A DNA stretch of 64,000 bases from Steroidobacteraceae bacterium (lineage in GTDB: Bacteria > Pseudomonadota > Gammaproteobacteria > Steroidobacterales > Steroidobacteraceae): positions 1-64,000 of the forward strand of contig JABAQU010000004.1 in assembly GCA_019187185.1 (NCBI GenBank), read 5' to 3'. Under the pieces are notes generated by a model. That model was not told where the DNA came from and did not search any database. It saw only the letters and a list, made by a program, of their open reading frames with translations. Shown here in pieces: positions 14,421 to 25,939 of the stretch. Each line of letters begins with the position of its first letter. The first letter of the stretch is position 1. Made by a program: the position numbers and the translations under genes.

Positions 14421-14465
14421 GGGCACCCTCCGTTCCCCGGGGGCGCCATTATATGGGCCGCGATC

Positions 14466-17024
14466 CTAGCTGCGTGTTCGAAACGGCACGACGGCGTCCC
14501 GCTCGGTGCCACCGGGTCCTTCCAGGAGAGCGGCGAGCACTGCACGGCTGTCGCGGATGAAGGTCGGCACATCGGCGCCGGCGAGGGGGCGCGAGATGAG
14601 GTGGCCTTGCGCAGCGATCGGGCCACTGCGCGCGAGCAACTGCAACTGCTCGACCCGCTCGATACCCTCGACCGTCACTTCGAGCCCGAGGCTGTGGCAC
14701 ACCGAAATGATCGCGCGCGCGATCGCCGCGGAGCGCAGATTGGTGTCGAGATCCGCGATCAGGCTGCGATCGAGTTTCACGCGCCTGAGCGGCAGGTGCG
14801 ACAGCGAATTCAGGGACGAGTAGCCCGTGCCGAAATCATCGAGGGCGATCGGCAGGCCGAGCTCGCGGGCACGTTGCAGCGCTTCGATCGTGGCGGCGCC
14901 CGTCTGGAACGCTGTCTCGGTCAGTTCGAGTTCGAGCGTATCGGGCGGCAGCTCGTGGCGCGCCAGCAGTTGTCCTGCGCGTTCGACGAAGCTGCGATCG
15001 AGCAGTTGCGGCATCGAGACGTTGATCGCGATGCGCGGGTGCGGGATGCCCGCCGCGCGCCAGCCCTTCGCGGTGGTGACCGCCGACTCGAGCACCCAAT
15101 CACCCAGCGCGATGATCAGGCCCGATTGTTCGGCGATGCCGATGAAATCGGCCGCCGGCACCAGCGTGCCGTCGTCGCGCCGCCAGCGCACCAGCGCCTC
15201 GACCGACGTGGTCACGCCGTCCGCGAGCGCCACCTGCGGCTGGTACACGAGGACGAGTTCGCGCGCCTCGATCGCGCGGCGCAACGCCTGCTCCATCCGG
15301 AAGCGCGACGCGGAACCGGCGAGCAGCTCGGGCGTGAAGACGCCGACGCGATTGCGGCCGCGGGACTTTGCGTTGAAAAGCGCCGCGTCGGCGGCGCGCG
15401 CCAACGCGGCCGCATCGCCCGCGTGCTGCGGCAATGCGCTGACCCCCACGCTGACGCTGACGAGCAATTCGCGGTCGGCGACGGCGAGTGGGCGCCGGAA
15501 CGCGCCGACGATCTGTGCCGCAAAGGATTCGAGTTGCGCGACGGACTCGGCCCGTTCCACCAGCACGATGAATTCGTCGCCACCGAGGCGCGCGGCGAAC
15601 GGCCGTTCACCGATGCAGCTGCGCAGGCGCGCCGCGATCGCCCGCAGCAGTTCGTCACCGAGCGCGTGCCCGAGGTGGTCGTTGATCGACTTGAAGTTGT
15701 CGACATCGAGCGCGAGCATTCCGACGGTCGTGCGCTCGGCGAGCGCGCGTCGCACCATGCGGCGCAAGTGGGTGAATCCGTAGCGGCGGTTCGGCAATGC
15801 CGTCAGGGTATCGTGGTGCGCGAGGTAGCTCAGCTTGCGGGTGCGCGCGCGGACCCGGTCCTCGAGCTCCAGCTGGTGTTGCGCGACGGCTTCGTTCGCC
15901 TGCGCGAGCTGCGCAGCCATCGAGTTGAACGCGCCGGCGAGTTCATCGAGCTCCCGGGGGCCGCCGCGCGGCGCCCGGGTCCGCCAGGCGCCGCGGGCGA
16001 GCGAGCGTGTCGCACGGGTGAGGCGCCGGACGGGTGCGGTGACCGACAGTGTGGCGATGAGCGATACGGCGAGCGCCAGCGCGATCACGACGAGCGTGAT
16101 GTTGCGGTAGGTCTGCCGTGCATCGTGCGTGGCCTCGGCGGCGGCACCTGCCGAGCTCACGACGGCGGCGCTTGCGGGCAGCGCAATGCGTTCATTGAGC
16201 CGGGTCGGCACCGCGGCGCTCGAGGCGGCGAACTGCGCGCGTATCGAATCGACCTGCGCGTCGCGTGCGGTGAACTCCGAGAGCAGGCGGGTGAGGGCCG
16301 CGAGATCGTCGTCCATCAGGTCGACCCATGCACGGCCGGGTGAGCTGCTGAGCTCGGAGCGGTGCTCGTCGAGCGTGCGCCGCAGGTTGCGCTGCGCGCC
16401 GCGCATGCGCAGCGCAGCCGCCGCGCTGCCATTGATCAGATAGCCGTTGAATGCGGTGCGCAGGCTGCCCGCCGCGAGCTCGAGTTCCGCGAACGAGCGG
16501 CGCGCGCTGCCCGCAGCCTCGAGGCGTGCATTGGCGTCCCAGGTCGTGGAGACGCGGCGCGCGAGCGCGTCGAGGACCTCGCCATAGCGCGTCAGTGCAC
16601 GTTCGCGCTCGTGTGCCGCTTCGGTGAGCCGGTTGCCGAGGTCGGCGTGGGTGCGCAGGTCGTCGAGCAGCCGATCACTGCCGGTCGCATCGGCCGGGCG
16701 CTGGGCCACGTACTCGTTCACCGCGGCACTGAGGCGACGCTCGGCCTGTGCGGTCGCCTCGCTCGTGGTGGCGTCGTTCGCGCGCAACTGGTCGAATACC
16801 GCGCGGTCGTAGGCCAGCAGCTGGTCAGTGATACCCGCTGCGGTACGCGCAAACGGAATGCGTTCGGCCGCCGTATCGTGCAGCGTGTCGATCGCGAACT
16901 TTGCGCTGCGCGCCGCGTACCAGTTCCCTGCAAGCAGCACGAGTGCGATCGCGCCGAAACCGAGGGCGAGGCGCGTCGCGATGCCGAGGCGCCAACGCCC
17001 GTCGCGCGAGGCGGAGTCAGTCAT
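14466..17024 (-). CDS. Membrane GGDEF-EAL cyclic-di-GMP protein (852 aa)
   Basis: Order of domains: TM segment (residues about 16-36), a helical periplasmic sensor region of about 270 residues, second TM (about 305-330), HAMP, GGDEF, then EAL. The diguanylate cyclase site is intact (RLGGDEF near residue 480). The phosphodiesterase site is also intact, with VEALVRW near 610 and DDFGTGYSSLNSLSHLPLRR. Both makers and breakers of cyclic di-GMP are thus fused and may switch with the sensor signal. The sensor resembles four-helix-bundle types but gives no ligand clue. Monocistronic by spacing. Confidence 0.95.
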   Translation of the reverse strand: MTDSASRDGRWRLGIATRLALGFGAIALVLLAGNWYAARSAKFAIDTLHDTAAERIPFARTAAGITDQLLAYDRAVFDQLRANDATTSEATAQAERRLSAAVNEYVAQRPADATGSDRLLDDLRTHADLGNRLTEAAHERERALTRYGEVLDALARRVSTTWDANARLEAAGSARRSFAELELAAGSLRTAFNGYLINGSAAAALRMRGAQRNLRRTLDEHRSELSSSPGRAWVDLMDDDLAALTRLLSEFTARDAQVDSIRAQFAASSAAVPTRLNERIALPASAAVVSSAGAAAEATHDARQTYRNITLVVIALALAVSLIATLSVTAPVRRLTRATRSLARGAWRTRAPRGGPRELDELAGAFNSMAAQLAQANEAVAQHQLELEDRVRARTRKLSYLAHHDTLTALPNRRYGFTHLRRMVRRALAERTTVGMLALDVDNFKSINDHLGHALGDELLRAIAARLRSCIGERPFAARLGGDEFIVLVERAESVAQLESFAAQIVGAFRRPLAVADRELLVSVSVGVSALPQHAGDAAALARAADAALFNAKSRGRNRVGVFTPELLAGSASRFRMEQALRRAIEARELVLVYQPQVALADGVTTSVEALVRWRRDDGTLVPAADFIGIAEQSGLIIALGDWVLESAVTTAKGWRAAGIPHPRIAINVSMPQLLDRSFVERAGQLLARHELPPDTLELELTETAFQTGAATIEALQRARELGLPIALDDFGTGYSSLNSLSHLPLRRVKLDRSLIADLDTNLRSAAIARAIISVCHSLGLEVTVEGIERVEQLQLLARSGPIAAQGHLISRPLAGADVPTFIRDSRAVLAALLEGPGGTERDAVVPFRTRS

Positions 17025-17119
17025 GCGCGCACTTTACTGCGGCAGTCCCGGTGGCGCTCCCCGACGTTTGACATATGCGGACGCGGATTCCCGTGCAAGG
17101 ACTGCAGTTCACATTCGCC

Positions 17120-17993
17120 TCAGAACGGGGCCCCGAACACGAGGCGCCAGGCCGACACATCGCCGGCAAAACGGTAGCTCAGGCCCACGCGTGGCAACGG
17201 CACACGCCTCCACCTGAACGTCGGGCGCAAGCCGAAGATCACGCCCGCCTCGATTTGCAGCGGTGGTATGTCGACGCCGGTGATGGGGCCCGTGGGCGGG
17301 TCGATATACCAGTCGAGCACGCCGAACAGGCCACCCTCGAACTCATGGCTGCCGACGCGGTAGCCGAGTCCGTGCACGCCCTCGGCGCCCTGGCGCCAGC
17401 GCACGAACCGGTCGCTCGGCAGGGAACCGCGGTAGTTGACGCCCGAGTAGAGCAGGTCGCTGCGCAGGCGCGCCTGCCACGCACGCCGGGGCACGGGCCG
17501 ATACTCGTTGTATACGCCGAAGCTGTAGAGCGTTCCGCTCACGTCGGCGTGGTTCGCGAGCGCCACACCGACCTTGGCAAAGGGCCTGATGCGCAGCTGT
17601 GTCCCGCGCTCGATCTCGAGTCCGATGCCGGGGACGAAACTCAGCGAGTCGATCCGGTCGGGCACCTGCGCGTCGACGACGTCGAACGGATCGAAATCGA
17701 GGAAGCCGAGCGTCGCGGGCAGCAGCAGCGTGATGCCGGGGCGGTCCGCCGACGGCTCGCGATAGCGCCATTCGAACGGCAGGCGATAGATCTGCAGCAG
17801 CCTTCCGTCCTGCTCGTAGACGCCCGAGCCGAGCTCGTGGGCAAAAGAGTAGTTCGCGAATGCCTGTTCGGCGCGATCGTCGTGCTGTGCGAACGTCGCG
17901 TCCGCGCAGGAGGCCAGCAGGGCGAACAGGATGAACGGTCGAGTGCAGCGATTCACTGCGCCAAGCGTAGCGGTTTGCGTCACACTCTGCGCC

Positions 17994-17995
<2 letters not shown>
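17120..17995 (-). CDS. Predicted outer-membrane or periplasmic beta protein, unknown (291 aa)
   Basis: The frame opens at ATG 17995 but the signal peptide only makes sense from the GTG at 17956 (VNRCTRPFILFALLASCADA). The mature part has alternating hydrophobic strands ending in Phe/Tyr, e.g. GLEIERGTQLRIRPFAKVGV, YSFGVYNEYRPVPRRAWQAR, and a terminal aromatic FGAPF, as in small outer-membrane beta barrels. No family was recognised. If ATG 17995 were used, its start codon would overlap by two bases that of the divergent ABC gene. Confidence 0.6.
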
Positions 17996-19796
<1,801 letters not shown>

Positions 19797-19943
19797 AGGA
19801 GTTGCCTTCGACGGCGTTTAACTTAATGCGGGCGGCGCACCGGCGCCCGCCGGCATGTTTCGCCGGCGACGCGCTCTGCTATGCTCCGCCGCAAGCAGTT
19901 CCGGGCGACCGGTACAGCAACAACGATATCCAGGGGGAAGATC

Positions 19944-22900
19944 ATGAAACGTCAGTATTCCGTGCTGGCGACCACGGCAGCACTTGCCGTGCTCGCCGCA
20001 TACAGCACTGCGGCACCCGTCGCGGGAAATCGCGCGCTGCCCGACGCCACGTCACTGGCGCTCGCGGCGCCGGTGCAAGGGTCGCGCAAGGTCGATCCTG
20101 CCCTGGCGAATGCCAAGGGCGAAGTCGATGTCGTCGTGCAGCTCGCCGGCGCGCCGCTCGCCGTCGCGAACGGCCGCAATGCGAAGACCATCGGTGGCCT
20201 CCTGTCGAAGGCGCAGCAGCGCGCGCACAGCGGGACCCTGTCGCGCAGCCAGGACGCGATGCTCGCGCGCCTGCTGGCGCTCGGCGGTCGCGAGATCGCG
20301 CGTACGCGCATCGCGTACAACTCCGTGATCGTGCGCATCGACGCCCAACAGCTGTATGCGATCGCGAGTTACCGCGACGTCGTGTCGGTACGCCCGACGC
20401 GCGAGTACGGCATGGACCTCTCGGAGACCGTACCCTACATCGGCGCGGCGATCGCGCAGGCGCAGGGTGTCACCGGTGCCGGGGTCACGGTCGGCGTGAT
20501 CGATTCGGGCGTCGATTACACGCACTACAACCTCGGTGGCGCCGGCACCGATGCGGCCTATGAGGCCGCGTACGGAACCGCGATCACCGATCCGCGCAAT
20601 ACGACGCGCGATGGCCTCTTTCCGACCGCCAAGGTCATCGAGGGCCACGATTTCATCGGTGAGCAGTGGCCGAATTCCGCGGCTGTCGAGGACGACGATC
20701 CGATCGACATCCAGGGTCACGGCACGCACGTATCGGACATCATCGCCGGCCATTCGGCCGACGGCGTCCACAAGGGCGTCGCGCCGGACGCGAAGCTGAT
20801 CGTCGCCAAGGTTTGCAGCTCGGTTGCCACGTCGTGCAACGGCGTCGCGCTGCTGCAAGCCATGGACTACATGATGGATCCGAACGGCGACGGTTCGATG
20901 GACGACGCGGTCGACGTGATCAACATGTCGCTCGGGTCGAGCTACGGCCAGATCCAGGACGACCTGTCGCTCGCCAGCGCAAACGCGGTGGATGCAGGCA
21001 TCGTCGTGGTCGCCTCGGCCGGCAATAGTGCCGACCGGCCGTTCATCACGGGCTCGCCGGCTTCGACGCCGGAAGTGCTGAGCGTGGCGCAGACGGAAGT
21101 GCCGAGCGCCAAGGCGTATCCGCTCATCGTCAATGCACCCGCCGCCATCGCCGGCTCGTACACCAACACCGCGACCGTGGAATGGGCGCCGGTCGAGGGC
21201 CGCAGCGTGACGGGCGACGTCGTGTCGGTGACGACGCTCGCCTGCAACGGCCAGGCCCTGCCGGCCAACCTCGCCGGCAATGTCGCGCTGATCAATCGCG
21301 GCAGCTGCGCGATCAGCCAGAAGGTGAGCAATGCAACGGCGGCCGGCGCGACGGCCGTGATACTCGGCCTCGTAGCCGCCGGTGACGCGGTGTCGTTCTC
21401 GAACGGCGGCGAGTGCAATCCGGATGGCAGCAACTGCGCGCCGACACTCGTCGTGACGCAGGCGGTCGCGAACTCGATCCGTGCGCAGATGGCGGCCGGC
21501 TCGACCGTGAATGTGACGATCTCGGACGCTGCGGCCCAGTCCCGCAAGGGCTGGATCGTCGGCACCTCCTCGCGCGGGCCGTCCACGAGCTTTGCCGCGA
21601 TCAAGCCCGAAATCGGCGCCCCGGGCGCGTCCGTCTCGGCGATTGCCGGCACGGGCACGGGTGAGGAAGCGTTCGGCGGTACCTCGGGTGCGGCGCCCAT
21701 GGTCTCGGGTTCGGCCGCGTTGCTGCTGTCGAAGAACCCGTCGCTCACGCCGACGCTCGTGCGCGCACTGCTCGCGAACACCGCGGACCCGGAGATCTAC
21801 CAGCGCGCGCTGGTGGGCGAAGGGCAGGTGCTCGTGCCGATCACCCGCATCGGTGGCGGCGAAGTGCGCGTCAATCGTGCGCTCGCATCGAAGACCGCGA
21901 TGTGGGATGCGGACACGAAGACGCCGGCGCTGTCGTTCGGCTATCACAGTGTCAGTTATCCGGTCGTGCTGAGTCGCACGGTGAAGGTGCGCAACTTCAC
22001 GTCGAAACCGCGGCGCTACTCGGTAAAGAAGTCGTTCCGCTACGATGACGATGCCGCGAGCGGCGCGGTGACGCTGAGCGCGCCGGGCTCGGTCCTCGTG
22101 CCGGGTAACGGTACGGCGAGCTTCCGCGTGTTCATGTCGATCAACCCGGCGAAGCTCGGCGATTGGCCGTGGGCCAACGGGTCGGGCGGCTCGCAGGGGG
22201 GCAATGGTTCGCTGTTGCAGTCGGTCGAGTACGACGGCTACATCACGCTGAAGGACGCGACCGACGAGATCCATGTGCCGTGGCAGGTGCTGCCGAAGAA
22301 GGCGGCGCTCGTGCAGGCGCTCGGCAACAAGGTGGTGATCCCGGCGGGCAGTTCGACGGCGCCGCTGCGGCTGATCAACCTCGCGTATGCCAAGGCGGGT
22401 GTGGTCGAGCCGTTTGCGCTGCTCGGCACGAGCCCGCGCATTCCGGCATCGCAACTGCCGGGCCCGGGCGACAACTTCGCCGTGGTCGACCTGCAGGCGG
22501 TAGGCGCCCGCCTCGTCGGCATACCGGCGTCGCTCGGCGGTTACGGACTGCAGATCGCGGTTGCGACCCACGGAGTGAGGGCGCATCCCGCATATCCGGC
22601 GGAGTTCGACGTCTATCTCGACGTCGATGCCGACGGGACGGATGACTTCGTGGTCTATACCTCCGAGTCCGGCGGGTTCGCCGCGACCGGCCAGACCATC
22701 GTGACGACGATCAACCTCGCCACGGGCACCGGAGCGGCGTACTTCTACGCCGACACCGATCTCGAGACGGGCAACGTGATCATGACGCTGCCGCTCGCGC
22801 CGTTCGGCATCAGCCCGACGGCGACGCTCGGCATCTCGGTGCTGGCGTTCGACAACTACTTCACCGGCAACCTCACGGACTCCATCGACGGCAGGATCTT

Positions 22901-23096
22901 CACGCCGTCACTGCCGAAGTTCGACGTGTCGGCGCCGGCAGCAGGCGGAGTCAATCCGCTGAGTGTCGAGACGTTGACCGTGATGTCGGTGCCGGGAGGC
23001 GATACCGCTTCCCCGTCGCAGAGCGGGCTGCTGTTCTTCTATCGCAGCGCGAACCAGGGCCTCGAGGCCGACGCGATGGCGGTGGAGCAGCGCTGA
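19944..23096 (+). CDS. Secreted subtilisin-family serine protease with PA domain (1050 aa)
   Basis: The start at ATG 19944 has AGGGGGAAG upstream and a signal peptide (residues 1-23, ending AAYSTAAPVA). Catalytic Asp187 (GVIDSGVDYTH), His262 (GHGTHVSDI) and Ser581 (GGTSGAAPMVSG) are all present. A protease-associated insertion sits between His and Ser (around ACNGQALPANLAGNVALINRG and NATAAGATAVILGL). The N-terminal 150 residues form an inhibitor-like propeptide, and about 450 residues after the catalytic domain carry beta-sandwich modules with Asp-rich turns (DVDADGTDDF). It probably degrades proteins outside the cell or in the periplasm. Confidence 0.95.
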   Translation: MKRQYSVLATTAALAVLAAYSTAAPVAGNRALPDATSLALAAPVQGSRKVDPALANAKGEVDVVVQLAGAPLAVANGRNAKTIGGLLSKAQQRAHSGTLSRSQDAMLARLLALGGREIARTRIAYNSVIVRIDAQQLYAIASYRDVVSVRPTREYGMDLSETVPYIGAAIAQAQGVTGAGVTVGVIDSGVDYTHYNLGGAGTDAAYEAAYGTAITDPRNTTRDGLFPTAKVIEGHDFIGEQWPNSAAVEDDDPIDIQGHGTHVSDIIAGHSADGVHKGVAPDAKLIVAKVCSSVATSCNGVALLQAMDYMMDPNGDGSMDDAVDVINMSLGSSYGQIQDDLSLASANAVDAGIVVVASAGNSADRPFITGSPASTPEVLSVAQTEVPSAKAYPLIVNAPAAIAGSYTNTATVEWAPVEGRSVTGDVVSVTTLACNGQALPANLAGNVALINRGSCAISQKVSNATAAGATAVILGLVAAGDAVSFSNGGECNPDGSNCAPTLVVTQAVANSIRAQMAAGSTVNVTISDAAAQSRKGWIVGTSSRGPSTSFAAIKPEIGAPGASVSAIAGTGTGEEAFGGTSGAAPMVSGSAALLLSKNPSLTPTLVRALLANTADPEIYQRALVGEGQVLVPITRIGGGEVRVNRALASKTAMWDADTKTPALSFGYHSVSYPVVLSRTVKVRNFTSKPRRYSVKKSFRYDDDAASGAVTLSAPGSVLVPGNGTASFRVFMSINPAKLGDWPWANGSGGSQGGNGSLLQSVEYDGYITLKDATDEIHVPWQVLPKKAALVQALGNKVVIPAGSSTAPLRLINLAYAKAGVVEPFALLGTSPRIPASQLPGPGDNFAVVDLQAVGARLVGIPASLGGYGLQIAVATHGVRAHPAYPAEFDVYLDVDADGTDDFVVYTSESGGFAATGQTIVTTINLATGTGAAYFYADTDLETGNVIMTLPLAPFGISPTATLGISVLAFDNYFTGNLTDSIDGRIFTPSLPKFDVSAPAAGGVNPLSVETLTVMSVPGGDTASPSQSGLLFFYRSANQGLEADAMAVEQR

Positions 23097-23129
23097 TCGG
23101 CAGGGCGTCGATCGGCGACGTTTGAATAC

Positions 23130-23164
23130 GCCCCGGCGGAGCAATCCGCCGGGGCGGCTTTCTG
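23130..23164 (+). terminator. Rho-independent-like terminator after the protease gene
   Basis: A perfect 11-bp stem GCCCCGGCGGA / TCCGCCGGGGC with a GCAA loop, followed by GGCTTTCT. It lies 33 bp after the protease stop. The T-tract is short, so it may be a weak terminator or mRNA-stabilising hairpin. Confidence 0.75.
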
Positions 23165-23587
23165 AAAGCGGGTCTTCGCGCGCATCCATGGGATAGGACC
23201 TCGTCCCCTCACTGTCATTGAACGCGGCGATCGCCGCGATGGACGAGGCACGGAACGGCATGGGTGCCTGATTCGCTGGCCGATCCACGCAAGGCGTGGC
23301 GGCAGTGCATCAGGCCGCAATCATGATCGGCGCAGGCGCCGTGTATTGCCCAACGCGGCTGACTATGATGCAGTCGAACTGACGCGGGCAGGGCTGGGTC
23401 CGGTGAAGCCAGACATGCTGCCGGTCACACACGCGATCGCGCCCCGGCAGTTTTCCCAATACGGGGCAAGGCGCGCCCGGTTGGACACATGCGGCGGGTT
23501 CAGCGCAACGGTGGCCGACTTCGTCGAAGGGGCGGTCTGAGTCTGCTGCAGCGAATGCCATGCTCTTTTCCGCGTGAGAGCTGATAC
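23165..23587. other. Intergenic region, no gene recognised
   Basis: Short frames exist on both strands here but none has a convincing ribosome site, composition or family resemblance. The part next to 23588 should hold the promoter of the LysR gene. Confidence 0.5.
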
Positions 23588-24592
23588 GTGACTACGAAGG
23601 ACTCGCAGGAACCCATGGCGGTGGATGACATTGATGAGCTGAAAGCCGAATCGTATCGCCTGGATGCACAGTTGATTTCGGACTTGTGGATCTTTCGATG
23701 GGCGGCGCGGTTTGGCTCATTCACGGGTGCCGCCGATCGCCTCCACGTCACCCAGGGTGCAGTGAGCCAGCGGATGAGTCGGCTCGAAGGCAGGCTCGGC
23801 ACCCTGTTGTTCCACCGGACGCGGCGTGGCCTGACGTTGACCGAGGCAGGGGCCGAGGTGTACCAGGCGATGAACGGTGTGGCGGCGACTTTGAATCGCT
23901 CGCTTTCGCGGTTCGACCGGGTTCAGCGTCGTTCGCTCGTGATCAGCTGCTTGCCGTCACTGGCCACCGAGTGGCTCGTGCCTCATATCGACGGCTTCTA
24001 TGCCGCACATCCGGACGTCGAGCTGTTCATTCGCGCAGAATTGTTCGCTGCGTCGGTGGAGCGCATGGAGGACGAGGGCATCGACGTTGCAATCTGCTAT
24101 CAGACGGAACCCGTGACCGACCTGCAGGAACTTGCGGTGCTCGACGAGATGATCGTTCCGGTCTGCTCGCGCGACTACCTGCGCGGGATGCAGGCCGCAG
24201 ACGGCCCGCCGCCGATCACGAGGCTGCACGACGACGTGCCGTGGCCGGGTGGGCCGCGTGAGTTCGAGTGGGATGCATGGACGACGCGGAATCCCGAATG
24301 GGCGTGCCGCATCGTCAGTGAACGGCACTACAATCTCGCGCATCTCGCTTATCACGCGGCGCTTTGCGGGCAGGGCGTCGCGATGGGTCGGGTTGTCCTG
24401 ATCAACCGCCTGCTCGGCCGTGGTGAGCTGATCCCGGCGACGCCTCTGGCGCCGGTTCGCGGGGCGAGCTACCGCATAGTGACGCACCGCCCCGGGGCCG
24501 CTTTTTCGCCCGTCCGGCGCTTCGCCTCATGGCTCTACACCGAAATGGAAGAGAGTCAGAGACAGACACTGGCCGCAATCTCGGAGTCGTGA
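23588..24592 (+). CDS. LysR-family regulator, GcvA-like (334 aa)
   Basis: Winged-helix domain at residues about 30-90: FRWAARFGSFTGAADRLHVTQGAVSQRMSRLEGRLGTLLFHRTRRGLTLTEAG is read across the HTH. Then comes a periplasmic-binding-like effector domain (LVISCLPSLATEWLVPHIDG, DVAICYQTEP) similar to GcvA-type members. It begins with GTG 23588; ATG 23615 is also possible. The gene lies directly upstream of, and in the same direction as, the D-serine dehydratase operon, so it probably controls that operon with a D-amino acid or peptide-derived effector. That link is an inference from position. Confidence 0.92.
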   Translation: MTTKDSQEPMAVDDIDELKAESYRLDAQLISDLWIFRWAARFGSFTGAADRLHVTQGAVSQRMSRLEGRLGTLLFHRTRRGLTLTEAGAEVYQAMNGVAATLNRSLSRFDRVQRRSLVISCLPSLATEWLVPHIDGFYAAHPDVELFIRAELFAASVERMEDEGIDVAICYQTEPVTDLQELAVLDEMIVPVCSRDYLRGMQAADGPPPITRLHDDVPWPGGPREFEWDAWTTRNPEWACRIVSERHYNLAHLAYHAALCGQGVAMGRVVLINRLLGRGELIPATPLAPVRGASYRIVTHRPGAAFSPVRRFASWLYTEMEESQRQTLAAISES

Positions 24593-24691
24593 AGCCAGCG
24601 CTGCTATGGTCAGCATTAGGAAAAGCCGCATTTACGCAGCACGGACCCACAGGAAACAATCCTCGAGAACGACGAAATTCGGGGAAGTTCG

Positions 24692-25939
24692 TTGGGCGTT
24701 CAGGGCCTCAGTCACTTTGATCGAAGGGATCGGTTGCGCGAGGCCTTGCGCAACGGTCGCGAGGCCGTCTGGTTGCGTGATGCGGTTTCCGACAAGTCTG
24801 CGATCGGCACCGCGATTCCCGCGTCGGAGATTGCCGCCGCTGCGCAGCGCTTCGCGCGCTTCCAGCAGGTGCTTGCCGCACTGTTTGCACGCGAGGGCTG
24901 GGATGGCCTGATTCGCTCTGCGCTGATCGAATTTCCGGTGGGTATCGGCGGATTCGTGAAGTGCGACCATGAGCTCCCCATTACGGGCTCGATCAAGGCT
25001 CGAGGAGGCATCCATGCCGTGCTGGCCATCATCGAGCAGATATCGGACCGAAACAATCTCGCGCACGACCGGCTGACTGCTGAACAAGGCCGTGCCTTGC
25101 TCGTTCGCCACACGATCGTCGTCGCGAGCACCGGCAATCTCGGCTACAGCGTCGGCATTTTTGCGCGTGCCTTCGGCCTGCAGGCGGAAGTACATATGTC
25201 CACCGACGCGCGTGGCTGGAAGAAGGATCGCCTGAGGGAGATTGGCGCGCGGGTTGTCGAACACGATTGCGACTATGCGGAAACTCTGGTGCGCGCTCGC
25301 AAGGCGGCTCGCGCGGAGGGTAGCTGGCTCGTCGACGACGAGCGCAGCCGCGATCTTCTGACCGGCTACGCAGTCGCCGCTGACGAAGTGATCCAGCAGC
25401 TGGAGGCACGGGGTGTGCTCGTCGATACCGCACACCCGCTGGTCGTGTATCTGCCCTGCGGGGTGGGGGGTGCGCCGGGCGGGATCACTCATGGCTTGAA
25501 GAGTCGCTTCGGGTGCAACGTCGTGACGGTGTTCGTCGAGCCGGTCGCAGCGCCCTGCATGCTCGCAGCGCTCGCCTTTGGGGGCGGGACTCCCGTTTCG
25601 GTTTATGACCTGGGTTGCGACAACCGCACCATTGCCGACGGGTTGGCCGTACCGCTCGCCTCGGGGCTCGTACTCGACGCAGTCGGTGACGCGATCGACG
25701 CTGCCATCGCGGTCCCCGACGCTGCGATGACGCGTTGGATGGCTCGACTCTGGGATGCGGGCCGGTTACGACTGGAGCCTTCGGCAGCCGCGGCGTTCGC
25801 CGCCGGCGAGCACTTGCTCGCGGTCGCACCCCATCAGCAGGGTTGGCCGTCGCTAAGCGGGGCGACGCATCTGTATTGGGCGACGGGTGGCTCGCAGATG
25901 CCCGAGGACGAATTCGTGCGGGTCGTGGCGGGTCAATGA
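24692..25939 (+). CDS. dsdA: D-serine dehydratase (D-serine ammonia-lyase), 415 aa
   Basis: A PLP enzyme of fold type II that turns D-serine into pyruvate and ammonia. The PLP lysine is Lys102 in the motif TGSIKARGG. Further family landmarks are VASTGNLGYSVGI, VHMSTDARGWKKDRLREIGA, LPCGVGGAPGGITHGLK and FVEPVAAPCMLAALAFG, all as in DsdA. Length is close to the usual 440. The likely start is TTG 24692, preceded by GGGGA; no good ATG lies nearby. Its stop overlaps the start of the next gene (ATGA). It is the only clearly assigned amino-acid enzyme in the cluster and gives D-serine as the likely end product. Confidence 0.93.
   Translation: MGVQGLSHFDRRDRLREALRNGREAVWLRDAVSDKSAIGTAIPASEIAAAAQRFARFQQVLAALFAREGWDGLIRSALIEFPVGIGGFVKCDHELPITGSIKARGGIHAVLAIIEQISDRNNLAHDRLTAEQGRALLVRHTIVVASTGNLGYSVGIFARAFGLQAEVHMSTDARGWKKDRLREIGARVVEHDCDYAETLVRARKAARAEGSWLVDDERSRDLLTGYAVAADEVIQQLEARGVLVDTAHPLVVYLPCGVGGAPGGITHGLKSRFGCNVVTVFVEPVAAPCMLAALAFGGGTPVSVYDLGCDNRTIADGLAVPLASGLVLDAVGDAIDAAIAVPDAAMTRWMARLWDAGRLRLEPSAAAAFAAGEHLLAVAPHQQGWPSLSGATHLYWATGGSQMPEDEFVRVVAGQ

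Noticed and set aside
14061..16343. Very long open frame on the plus strand opposite the GGDEF-EAL gene
   Set aside because: It mirrors a clearly recognised minus-strand gene; GC-rich third positions keep antisense frames open. The protein is Arg-rich and has no family motif.
20052..22586. Minus-strand frame opposite the subtilase
   Set aside because: Shadow; the subtilase has its triad and signal peptide intact.
23310..23561. Small frames on both strands in the gap before the LysR gene
   Set aside because: No ribosome site, odd composition and no resemblance; probably chance frames.
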